Source: Terriglobia bacterium
Lineage (GTDB): Bacteria; Acidobacteriota; Terriglobia; UBA7540
Length of the DNA: 64,000 nucleotides
Direction of reading: 5' to 3'
Assembly (NCBI GenBank): GCA_035712365.1
Contig: DASTAW010000058.1
Coordinates: 62,001-126,000 of the forward strand
Shown: positions 38,301-45,798 of the stretch, piece by piece
Position numbering within the stretch: the stretch's first letter is position 1
Layout of the letters: every line of letters begins with the position of its first letter
The notes under the pieces: generated by a model
Told to the model about the DNA's origin: nothing
What the model saw: the letters and a program-made list of their open reading frames with translations, nothing else
The model's database searches: none
Program-made: the position numbers and the translations under genes

Positions 38301-39056
38301 AGGCGGCCGGAAGGAAGGATCAGGTAAGTTTTCGCTGCCGGTTGGGAGGCTGGTTACTCCGGCGGTAGGTTGATCGCCGGGCCACGACCACCATTCCTCC
38401 GGTGTGCCCGGGCGCTCGGCGCGATTCCGCTCAACAGCAAGTTGGATGTAACCTGGGCGAGGAGAACCGAGTTCCGCGAGAGGAATGGCGGCCTCAACAC
38501 TCCAGCCGCCTTTTCCGATCTTTGATGCGATCATAAAACCAGAGCATTTTTTAGGGTCGCTTGTGTACCATTCGTGCTCTCCAGTCCATCGCCATCGAAT
38601 CGAATAGGCGCCCAGAGGTCCCACCTGCACCATCCAGTCGTTCTCGTTGTAGACGCGAAGAATGAACCGAACGAAGTCCTCTCCCTCGGGTTCTCCGTAA
38701 GTAATGCGCCGCGCCTCCTTCATGTGGCGGGCCTCACCGCCGCCCTCCCAAACTGGATTCACTCCGATCGACCGCGCCGTGACGTTTCCACCCGGCTCCG
38801 GAAGAACGGCACTAAGATACAGGTATCTTCCGGCAACTGCCGCCCGCACCTCCCCGCCCATCTCCGCTGGAACGCCCGCCCCTTCCGGCACGAGCTTTGC
38901 TGGACGGACAGTATGCCAGAAACTATCATCTGCCCCGCCGTCAATCACTACCGCCTGAGCATGAACTCGGACACCCGCCATTAGGAGTACGCCTAGCAGG
39001 GCAAAACTCCGAATCGCTGTTCTGTCAGTACGAATTGGTGTTGGGAGAATGTTCAT
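35331..39056 (-). CDS. Large exported two-domain acetylxylan-esterase-like alpha/beta hydrolase with N-terminal CBM9-like domain
   Basis: 1241 residues from ATG 39056, which starts a signal peptide (AIRSFALLGVLLMAGVRVHAQ). Residues ~30-250 look like a carbohydrate-binding family 9/DOMON-like module (DGGADDSFWHTVRPAKL, VEAAIPLAELG), followed by a second similar beta region to ~470. Then come two alpha/beta-hydrolase domains. In the first (~560-830), the nucleophile elbow reads GAVAGGGD near residue 697, lacking the Ser of G-x-S-x-G. The second (~985-1241) has GLWGDSFYP near 1083, with a Ser, a late Asp in MVDGLDRLV and a His in the terminal KHWH. So one active site seems intact. It probably removes ester groups from plant or microbial glycans. 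Convergent with the hexosaminidase pair. Confidence 0.75.
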   Translation of the reverse strand: MNILPTPIRTDRTAIRSFALLGVLLMAGVRVHAQAVVIDGGADDSFWHTVRPAKLVPEGAGVPAEMGGEVRAAVAGRYLYLSAVLPEPGGNVTARSIGVNPVWEGGGEARHMKEARRITYGEPEGEDFVRFILRVYNENDWMVQVGPLGAYSIRWRWTGEHEWYTSDPKKCSGFMIASKIGKGGWSVEAAIPLAELGSPRPGYIQLAVERNRAERPGTPEEWWSWPGDQPTAGVTSLPTGSENLPDPSFRPPLLGNNQPPVLVGYRRNLPDLHESWTGAGWRNVPVWALLRNEPAERVPEFPTEVKLVQDGHTLAVLARCIEPYHVIARANERDGGVLGDDNFQVYLATSGSYYAQYAINPRGTLLDASGHQGSPRLSSPHTEWNSSVRGSAWKEPDAWFARLDIPLDQVSAVLGEIQIPTVWRILLWRHRPGRDEEAGEASVLPVTESATPFCPARYRRLKLVSQDPSQLPGPEARQRTGDLSFLPSRVFSSAQRKQMDLSSMFDSYLHNRILEMLDKDRDEWNQVRSRSDWELFRDRRLQALKAALGRFPDKCPLDIRLISEFHGKGYQRQNIVFQSQPGVWVAANLYLPDKSRRDMPGIVILHSLHAPKTQFELQDMGIIWARAGCAVLVMDQVGYGERITTYPWDRSNYNSRYVEGEQLYLIGSSLITWMVWDTERAIDLLYARPDINKKAIIVLGAVAGGGDPAAVTAALDQRVAAVVPFNFGESTPEVPRFIPTRNQWPLDLADPGLMDWDTTRVIRRGIADQFMQWFICASVAPRKFVYSYELGWHVEDLPAWARYRKVYSFYDALDNLADAHGFGPFPGPGEAWNIGPAQRRSLYPTLEHWFGIPSPFENDKSSPLENLAPRPDVERQPVTDLTVLTPEVSSRLHRRTPHEIAAEVGKKEVAAARAEFSNMTQQARLKSLQARWAKKLGNIEPTPHPKATVEWSKEMPNSRVEAISLEVEPGLVVPMLLLMPRPRQAARVPAVVAVSEGGKELFLAKRATEIEALLNAGTAVCLADVRATGEATPDGRRDPDGDENTQANTVLMMGETMLGMRLRDLRTVLVYLRSLQDIDSGRFGLWGDSFYPANPEHLLLNESPQWQIGPEIEQHVEPLGGLLAILGGLYEDDVRTIAIQGGLVSFSSMLENNFGYVPQDVVVPGILEAGDIPDVEAALAPRPLLLALMVDGLDRLVPQSDLERELEPVSNSYRNAPSGALSIRAGANQPDIANWFLKHWH

Positions 39057-39319
39057 CGCACCAAAAAAAGTTTTACCCTGCAATGCCTTACAAGCATGAC
39101 CCACCGCATCTTATACCATGGATATGCCCGAAGGTAACGTAAACAGCCGGTGAGACCCCGGCTACAATGCCCGATGGGAAGGACCGTTTGGCCGAGGCTA
39201 GGGTAAACTGCCTCCCGTCTTTTGGTGTCAGATCTCCGGCAGCTCGTTGGCAACTCAAGAGCCATTTCGTTGGGTGCGTGACTAAGCCTGGGCGCCTGCG
39301 TCGGATTGAGCTGCATCGC

Positions 39320-39363
39320 CTGTGACCACCGTCACAGTAGACGAATTCAGCGGATGATACACT
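39320..39363 (+). promoter_or_regulatory. CRP/FNR-type operator at class II position with -10 box
   Basis: TGTGA-CCACCG-TCACA at 39321-39336 is a perfect match to the E. coli CRP consensus TGTGA-N6-TCACA, extended by one more complementary pair to CTGTGAC-N4-GTCACAG (39320-39337). A -10-like TACACT at 39358-39363 would place the transcription start near 39370, so the dyad centre (39328.5) falls at about -41.5, the class II activator position. The next gene starts at 39393. The sequence is seen; the factor is inferred. Confidence 0.6.
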
Positions 39364-39392
39364 GGGAGGGAAGATTAGGGGAGGCGGGGACT

Positions 39393-39665
39393 ATGCTCTG
39401 GACCATACTTCTGGGGACGGCGAAGCTCTTCGCTATTGGAGTGATCCTTCTCTATGCGTTAATGGTAGCAGTTACTTTGCGAACCCAGGGGACACACTAT
39501 CAGGCGCAGCATAATTGGCATGATCCGACCCATACTGCGGAAAATTTCCTCGTCTGGGTGGGGGTCAAAATCGCGAGCCAGATTCTGCGCTTGCTTAAGG
39601 CCAGTCTAGATTTGCTCGAAGAAGCCTCTGCGGATGTCGGAGAATGGATACTTCATCATCGCTGA
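39393..39665 (+). CDS. Small membrane-anchored protein of unknown function
   Basis: 90 residues from ATG 39393, which has GGGGAGGCGGGG upstream; the longer frame from 39306 has no such site. One strong N-terminal transmembrane helix (ILLGTAKLFAIGVILLYALMVAV) is followed by a polar segment (TQGTHYQAQHNWHDPTHTAENF) and a C-terminal amphipathic helix rich in Leu, Glu and Ala (ASQILRLLKASLDLLEEASADV). I recognise no family. It is preceded by a textbook CRP-type operator and promoter, so it is probably regulated. The small basic gene tail and strong leader argue that it is real. Confidence 0.6.
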   Translation: MLWTILLGTAKLFAIGVILLYALMVAVTLRTQGTHYQAQHNWHDPTHTAENFLVWVGVKIASQILRLLKASLDLLEEASADVGEWILHHR

Positions 39666-39812
39666 TACAGCCCTGGCGCATTCGTACCGTACTCATCCGT
39701 CACGCGACATTAAAGAGGATCCTTCGATTCAAGACCATGGCATGATGCGAAGGACAGGCCATCCCGGCCACGCGCACTCGCGGCGATGGACACGCAGGAG
39801 AGTGTTCTACGT

Positions 39813-40133
39813 CTAACGCGTTTTGATCTCGTCGTGGACGATGATGGAAAGCACGACAAGAATCCAGACAGGAAAGACTCCCACCCCAGGAATCGCTTCG
39901 CCCACTAGTCCTGGCAAGAGTGCCCATCGTCGGCCAAGAATCAGGAATAGGATGCCTGCGGTTCCCAGGTCAAGCAGCCACTGAAGCGGCAAAGCAAAGT
40001 CAACCCAGATTGAAAGAAAATCAGAGAGTGCAGCCACTCCAAAGGCCACGGCAAATCCCGCTCGAGAGGTACGCCTGGACGGAACAAGCTCCTGCCCGGC
40101 GTTGACGGCCAGAGATTGGTTGTGGGTATTCAT
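39813..40133 (-). CDS. Small integral membrane protein of unknown function
   Basis: 106 residues from ATG 40133, which has GGAGAG five bases upstream. After a polar N-terminus (MNTHNQSLAVNAGQELVPSRR) come about three hydrophobic helices: AGFAVAFGVAALSDFLSIW, LLDLGTAGILFLILG and VFPVWILVVLSIIV, ending in HDEIKTR. Short loops suggest a compact bundle. It resembles the small uncharacterised membrane proteins common in environmental genomes; no function is assigned. It is convergent with the other small membrane protein at 39393. Between it and the next TonB receptor (40134-40409) nothing coding is seen. Confidence 0.6.
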   Translation of the reverse strand: MNTHNQSLAVNAGQELVPSRRTSRAGFAVAFGVAALSDFLSIWVDFALPLQWLLDLGTAGILFLILGRRWALLPGLVGEAIPGVGVFPVWILVVLSIIVHDEIKTR

Positions 40134-40409
40134 CAGCTCTCCAATTGGCCTGCAAACAGCATACCGCGTCCGAAGCCCGTCGCGCAAAAACGGGCATCTC
40201 ACTTGCCAGCATTGGGAGATTGGGAATTCCGCCAGTCAGCCACTTTCCGGGAAGCCGGCTATACATCCAAGTGGAAACCCGCTTTGTTTCCCATTGGCCA
40301 ACGGCGCACTCGGAGCTGACTAACGGCACTACTGCGCATATATTGTTTTCGAGCCAGGTAGATTACTTTTTAGACATGCGTCAACTGAAACGTCCGCTTG
40401 TATTGACTG

Positions 40410-43400
40410 CTAAAAAGTCAACCGGACCGCCAGTTGCATGATTCTTGCCGGAAGATAAGCGAGAGGAACTCCAAAGTCCTTTACGGGAACCAGGCAGGGG
40501 GTCCTGGCGATGCCACAAGCTACCGGATCAGAGGAATACGAATGCTGTGTTCCTTGAACGTCGGCGACATTGGTGTGATTGAATACGTTAAAAGCTTCAC
40601 AGATCAACTGAAGCTGGATGTGTTCCTTCAATGGCACATCGCGGGCGAGCCTCGCATCCAAAGTAACGCCGCCCGGAAGGTAGAAGGTGTTGCGGCCCAG
40701 CCCAGGCGTTCGGTCGGTTGCGGCGTTGCCGTCGTTGTTAAGGTCGAAATCCACATAGCCTGAGTAGGGTTGTCCGGTCTGTGCTACCAGGACCCCACTG
40801 GTCTCCCAGCCACCGAAAATCATCCTCGATGCTCTGGGCAGGCGGTTCGCATACGCGAGTTGCCAGATGCCGCTCAGGGCGAAGCGGTGCCGCTGGTCGT
40901 TTACGCCCGCCGAACGATCCGCGAGCGGATTCGATGAGTCCGAGAGAAACTCCGGGTCTGCCCCGCCCGGTTGCACGGCGTATTGGTTCGGGTTATCGTC
41001 AATCACCTTGCTCCAGGTGTAGGACCCCAGCAGTTGGAAATTATGTGAGAATCGCTTGTTCAACTGAATCGCCAATCCATGATAGATCGAGTTGGCGCTG
41101 CTTTCGTAGAGGAGGACTCGGTCAAAACCTGCGATTGGCCTCGGGCGAGTGAACTCACGAAAGGTGAGCACGGTCGTCGTACCCGCAATTCCGATCCTTT
41201 CTGTAGTTTCAGGTATTGTCAGGTTGATGTCCCTGCTGCGAAGCAAGTGCGTGCCCTTCACCCCCAAATAACTTGCCGATAGGGCCATGTTTTGTGCCAG
41301 CCGGATCTCGAACCCCAGACTCCATTGCTGCGCGTATCCTTCCCGGTGGTCCGGCGAGAACAATGCAATGGCAGGAGTGGTGGCGCCAACCGGTGGAGGG
41401 GCGCAACTCGGAGGTGTGCCGGAAGGGTCGGGCGGCCCACAGATGGTATTGGGATATGACGGGATCAATTCTGCGCCGGGCGAGCCTCCGAAAAAGGCGC
41501 GAGACTGCACCGTGATTCCATTCAGGTAATCGGCGCGTGAAGTCACGATCGACGGAGTCATTGCGTAATAAATCCCGTAGCCGCCACGAATTACAAGGTG
41601 GTCGCTGCCCCGCGGCGCCCAGGCAAAGCCAATACGCGGTGCGATATTGTTGTTGTCGGTTCGGAGCGAACTGGTATCTAGCCCGGCAGAGGTCAGCGCC
41701 GGCGAGGGATTCTTCACAGGCGGCTTGGTGATCGATTCCACATCATATCGAAGTCCGAGATTCAGAGTCAGGTTACGCCGGACTCTCCATTCATCCTGGG
41801 CGAAACCGGCAAACTGAAAAACGTTCGGATGCGTTGAGACGCCCGGCACGCCGAAGCCGGAGAATGCCTGCAGATACTCGTCGCCCACCAGCGGCATGGG
41901 TGTTCCGGCGAGGCTGCGGCCGAAGCTCTCGAGGCTGCGAAAGACATAGAAGCCGGAAAATCTTGTGGCCTGAAAATACCGGATCCAATCCTGCATCGCA
42001 TCAGCACCGAGGCGCAGGGCGTGATTGCGGTGAATATAGGAAACCGTATCCGACCATTGGCCTCGATAGTTCGACCATTCTTGTGGCGCACACTCGCAGC
42101 GGCCAAGATCGAGTACCAGTTGGCCCCCTTCCAGGACGAAGGCCTCGGGGTTAATGCTGGCCGCCTGGAAAGCATACCAACCCCGCCAAAAGCTCGCATG
42201 GGCAGAATTGACGAGTGAAGGATGGAATGTTGAACTCAGCGACAAGGTCAGGAGGTCCGTGTTGCCTGGCGAAGGCACGCTGCCCTCCGACGCCAGTTGA
42301 GGCCCTCCAAATCCGAGAACGGAATACCTCGAATGGTTCCAGCGCGCACTGAGCAAGTGGGAAGAAGATGCGGACCAATCGATCTTGGCCATGAAATTGT
42401 TCTGGATTAGAGGGAGGTCCCATGATGAAGCACGCGGGACAAGATAATCGAGCGCCCTTTGCTGATACGCCGCGACCACCGGATCACTCGACTTGTTGAA
42501 GTCCGGGGGCAGGCCGAGAATGACAGTGTTTGTGGAATTACTCCGCAAAGCATCGTAGCTCACCAGGAAGAACAGACGGTCCTTTCGGATTGGACCACTC
42601 AGTACCCCGCCGGCCTGATTGAAATGGTAGGGGTCTTTCGGCAGCCCATTGGCATTATTCAGAAAATTGTTAGCGTTGAGGGACTTGTCACGATAGAACC
42701 AGAACCCCGAACCGTGGAACTGGTTGCCGCCTGATTTTGTGACTACGTTGATTACACCACCCGCGGCGCGACCAAACTCGGCCGAATATGCGTTCGAGTT
42801 AACCTGATACTCTTGCACCGTTTCGAGGCTCACGGCGTAGAGTCCCTGCGTTCCAGGCGATGCAAACCCTTCGCCGCCTATTGCCTGGTTCCAGAACGGA
42901 TCGTCGTAGTTTGCTCCGTCCAGGAGAACCGAATTCATGGCTCGTTGTCCGGCAAAACTCAGCCCGCCGCGAACATCCTGCGTAACGCCAGGAGTCAGCA
43001 ACGTGAAACTGATGAAGTCTCGGCCATTCACCGGTAACTCGGTGAGCGTGCGGTTGTCCAGGACACTGCTAACCTCGCTGCGCGCCCGATCGAAGGGCTG
43101 GGGTTCGGCCTGGACAGTAATCGATTGAACGTCCCCTGCCAGATGGAGTGAAACTGGCACCGTGACGTGTTCGCCCACCCTGACCTCGATCTGGTTGACT
43201 ACCAGCGTAGCGAAGCCTGCGTGTTTGGTCTCAAGCCGATATGTGCCCACAGGGACCGCAGGAAACCAGAAGTAGCCTGCAGCGTTTGATTGAGTGGAGA
43301 AACGGGCAGAGGTTTGGAACTGAGTAATCTGCAACGTCGCTTCAGGAACTACTGCGCCGGTCGGGTCCGTGACGACGCCCTCAACAGAACCTTCATTTCC

Positions 43401-43481
43401 GGACTGGCCCAGTGCCGAAAGCGCCATCGCTAGAAGAAGTATGGAAGCTAAGAGGATCCTTAAGACCCAGTTGGACGCCAT
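40410..43481 (-). CDS. TonB-dependent receptor, Oar/SusC-like, with carboxypeptidase-regulatory-like domain
   Basis: 1023 residues. A signal peptide (ILLASILLLAMALSALGQ) is followed by the Cna-B type domain (GSVEGVVTDPTGAVVPEATL, AGYFWFPAVPVGTYRLET). A plug follows (RTLTELPVNGRDFISFTLLTPGV, SAEFGRAAGGVINVVTKSGGNQFHGSGFWFYRD). The barrel shows the usual strands: FAGFAQDEWRVRRNLTLNLGLRYD, RIGFAWAPRGSDHLVIRGGYG, QWSLGFEIRL, and a terminal strand ending MQLAVRLTF. It ends with the outer-membrane aromatic signature. The gene lies 156 bp downstream of, and in the same direction as, the wHTH-TPR regulator, so the two may be linked in regulation. Ligand unknown. Confidence 0.92.
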   Translation of the reverse strand: MASNWVLRILLASILLLAMALSALGQSGNEGSVEGVVTDPTGAVVPEATLQITQFQTSARFSTQSNAAGYFWFPAVPVGTYRLETKHAGFATLVVNQIEVRVGEHVTVPVSLHLAGDVQSITVQAEPQPFDRARSEVSSVLDNRTLTELPVNGRDFISFTLLTPGVTQDVRGGLSFAGQRAMNSVLLDGANYDDPFWNQAIGGEGFASPGTQGLYAVSLETVQEYQVNSNAYSAEFGRAAGGVINVVTKSGGNQFHGSGFWFYRDKSLNANNFLNNANGLPKDPYHFNQAGGVLSGPIRKDRLFFLVSYDALRSNSTNTVILGLPPDFNKSSDPVVAAYQQRALDYLVPRASSWDLPLIQNNFMAKIDWSASSSHLLSARWNHSRYSVLGFGGPQLASEGSVPSPGNTDLLTLSLSSTFHPSLVNSAHASFWRGWYAFQAASINPEAFVLEGGQLVLDLGRCECAPQEWSNYRGQWSDTVSYIHRNHALRLGADAMQDWIRYFQATRFSGFYVFRSLESFGRSLAGTPMPLVGDEYLQAFSGFGVPGVSTHPNVFQFAGFAQDEWRVRRNLTLNLGLRYDVESITKPPVKNPSPALTSAGLDTSSLRTDNNNIAPRIGFAWAPRGSDHLVIRGGYGIYYAMTPSIVTSRADYLNGITVQSRAFFGGSPGAELIPSYPNTICGPPDPSGTPPSCAPPPVGATTPAIALFSPDHREGYAQQWSLGFEIRLAQNMALSASYLGVKGTHLLRSRDINLTIPETTERIGIAGTTTVLTFREFTRPRPIAGFDRVLLYESSANSIYHGLAIQLNKRFSHNFQLLGSYTWSKVIDDNPNQYAVQPGGADPEFLSDSSNPLADRSAGVNDQRHRFALSGIWQLAYANRLPRASRMIFGGWETSGVLVAQTGQPYSGYVDFDLNNDGNAATDRTPGLGRNTFYLPGGVTLDARLARDVPLKEHIQLQLICEAFNVFNHTNVADVQGTQHSYSSDPVACGIARTPCLVPVKDFGVPLAYLPARIMQLAVRLTF

Positions 43482-43637
43482 ATGCCACCGACCTTCCGGA
43501 TGAAAGCCTCATCGTCCGCTATCGCTGATGTGTCCTCGCCCAATCTCTCTGAACCAAGAATCGGTGAAAAGCCACAGTATTCACTCGTTCGAGGCTCTAG
43601 CGCCGAGGGCGCCGATCCAGCAGCAGGCCTTTCAAAG

Positions 43638-45563
43638 CTAAAACGCTGGACAAGAAGCATTGGGTTTAAGCCGCCGCTCCAGGGCGATGAATCGTGCATC
43701 TGGACGGAGGTTGTCAAAACCGGGATCAGATATAGTCGTGTCCCCGCCAGGCTCTGCCTTCCCGAGCCATTGGAAAGCCTGATTGGTTTCTCCAAGACGC
43801 GCGTATATTCTTGCGATAAGCATCGCAGAAACATAGCGGTGCTTTGACATCTGCTTCAATTCGTCGATTACTTTCTGAGCTTCCTGCCTTTTACCCCAGC
43901 GGGCGTAGACGTCACCAAGTTCTCCCAGTCTGCCAGGCGCTCGTCCTATGGCTAACGCTTTCTTATACTCTACGACGGCTCTATCGTACTGCTGTTTGTT
44001 GGCATACACCCACCCGAGCCGGACATGAGCGGGAGCATAGTTTGGGTCGAGTTCTGATGTCTTCTTGAGCTGTTCGACAGCTTCATCATTTCGCCCCGCC
44101 AATCCGAAATAAAGCCCCAATTCAGCATTGGCGATCAGCGAGAGTGGGTCGTTTTCCAAGACTCTCTTCTTCTCTGCGATCGCTTCGTCTGTTCGGCCAA
44201 CTTCCAGGAGGTAATAAGAATGGTAGTCGAGAGCGAGCATATTTTGCGGGTTTAGGGCCATCGCCCGGTTCATCTCTTTCTCCGCACCGGAGCGGTCGCA
44301 TCGAAGCTGCAGTTTATTCAATCCCAACACCGTATGAGCCTCAGCCAGGGTATCGTCGATTTCTAAGGCTTTCTTTGCAAAATTTTCAGCCTTCAGGCCC
44401 CCTTCGAGTGAAGGCGACCGACCCGTGATCGTCATTGCGCCGTAAGTTTCCGCCAACCCAAGATAGGCCAGCGCGTAACCCGGGTCCAGGCCGATGGACT
44501 GCTGGAAGTACTGCTGGGCCTGTCTAAAACCGGCGTCTGACCATTGATTGAGAAAAAATCGGCCTTTCAGGTAGTCGTCATAAGCCGCGGGGTTGACCGG
44601 CCGGGCAGCTTGCAGCCGCATCTGCTCCTCCGGTGAGACCTTTGCCTGCACCTGCCCGGCAATGGCGCGCGCAACCTCATCCTGCAATCCAAGCACGTCC
44701 TGGAGGTCGCGCTCGTAGCTTTCAGCCCACACGTGGCGCTCGTTCGCCACCTGGATCAATTGGGCGGTGATGCGGACCCGGTTTGCAGACCGTGCCACCG
44801 AGCCTTCGACCACCCCATCGACATTTAGTTCGTGCGCAATCTCCGCAAGCGGCTTGTGGGATTCCTTATACCGCATCACCGAGGTGCGGGAAATGACCCG
44901 CAACATCTGGATTTTCGCCAAGTCAGTGATCAGGGCATCGGTCATGCCGTCCGAAAAATATTCCTGGGCGGGGTCGCCAGTGAGGTTTTCGAGTGGCAAC
45001 ACGGCAACAGACCGGATGCGTGGCGGTCCAGACCAGTAAATGAGCCTCTGCCGTAAGCCTCCGGTATCCAGTCCCAGCATCACCGCAATGACTCCCACGA
45101 ACACGAACGCGCTGGCCCAGAGTTTTGGGACCAGGCCTTTTCCTTCTGCGCTTTGTTGAACGGGAGTCCTCTCAATCGGTGGGATTTGCGGTCCCGCTTC
45201 CAGGACCGGCGGAGGGGCCAATGGAGCGTCATTTTCGACCGGGAAGATAAATCGGTAGCCTCTGCGCGGCAACGTTTCAATGTAACGCGGCACTCCGGCC
45301 TTTTCGTTGAGCGCGTCGCGCAATTTCTTGATTGCCGTGTTCAACCCCACATCGAAATCTACAAACGTGTCCTGGGGCCAAAGCCTGCTGCGCAGCTCAT
45401 CACGGGTGATTAAGTCGCCCGGCCGCTCCAGCAGGATTGCCAGCACCTGGAACGGCTGGTCTTGCAGTCTGATTTTGGTCCCGTGTTTGCGCAGTTCCCG
45501 TGAACGAAGGTCAACCTCAAAGTGGCCGAACCGGATTCGTCGGGCCTGGAAAGAGGTTTGCAT
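43638..45563 (-). CDS. Winged-helix/transmembrane/TPR regulator (CadC-like)
   Basis: 641 residues from ATG 45563 (an in-frame TTG lies six bases upstream). Residues ~8-110 are an OmpR/PhoB-type winged helix (FGHFEVDLRSRELRKHG, DELRSRLWPQDTFVDFD, IETLPRRGYRFIFPV). After a Pro-rich linker comes one transmembrane helix (ASAFVFVGVIAVMLGL), then a FlgO-like adenylate-type block (SVAVLPLENLTGDPAQEYFSDGMTDALITDLA) and about six TPRs in the C-terminal half. The layout, cytoplasmic DNA-binding head and periplasmic sensor tail, recalls CadC and is abundant in Acidobacteria. It probably activates the adjacent TonB receptor gene or other glycan-use genes; that is inference. Confidence 0.87.
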   Translation of the reverse strand: MQTSFQARRIRFGHFEVDLRSRELRKHGTKIRLQDQPFQVLAILLERPGDLITRDELRSRLWPQDTFVDFDVGLNTAIKKLRDALNEKAGVPRYIETLPRRGYRFIFPVENDAPLAPPPVLEAGPQIPPIERTPVQQSAEGKGLVPKLWASAFVFVGVIAVMLGLDTGGLRQRLIYWSGPPRIRSVAVLPLENLTGDPAQEYFSDGMTDALITDLAKIQMLRVISRTSVMRYKESHKPLAEIAHELNVDGVVEGSVARSANRVRITAQLIQVANERHVWAESYERDLQDVLGLQDEVARAIAGQVQAKVSPEEQMRLQAARPVNPAAYDDYLKGRFFLNQWSDAGFRQAQQYFQQSIGLDPGYALAYLGLAETYGAMTITGRSPSLEGGLKAENFAKKALEIDDTLAEAHTVLGLNKLQLRCDRSGAEKEMNRAMALNPQNMLALDYHSYYLLEVGRTDEAIAEKKRVLENDPLSLIANAELGLYFGLAGRNDEAVEQLKKTSELDPNYAPAHVRLGWVYANKQQYDRAVVEYKKALAIGRAPGRLGELGDVYARWGKRQEAQKVIDELKQMSKHRYVSAMLIARIYARLGETNQAFQWLGKAEPGGDTTISDPGFDNLRPDARFIALERRLKPNASCPAF

Positions 45564-45798
45564 AGACAAGAACAGATTTTGTCCCTACTGTAACACCGAA
45601 GCAAACAGATTTCAAGCACTCCCAGCAAGACGCTGCCTCGACCCAAGCCTCGACATTTCAGTAGTTTAGGCGATCAGATTTCTTCCAGTTACTGAACAGA
45701 CGCAGTCCATTGACCAATTTCTCAGCAATCCCTATTGTCAGCCGTGTTGAGGGCACTAAACCCAAAATGAAATTGTCCTCGGGGAGGAGATCCCTCTT

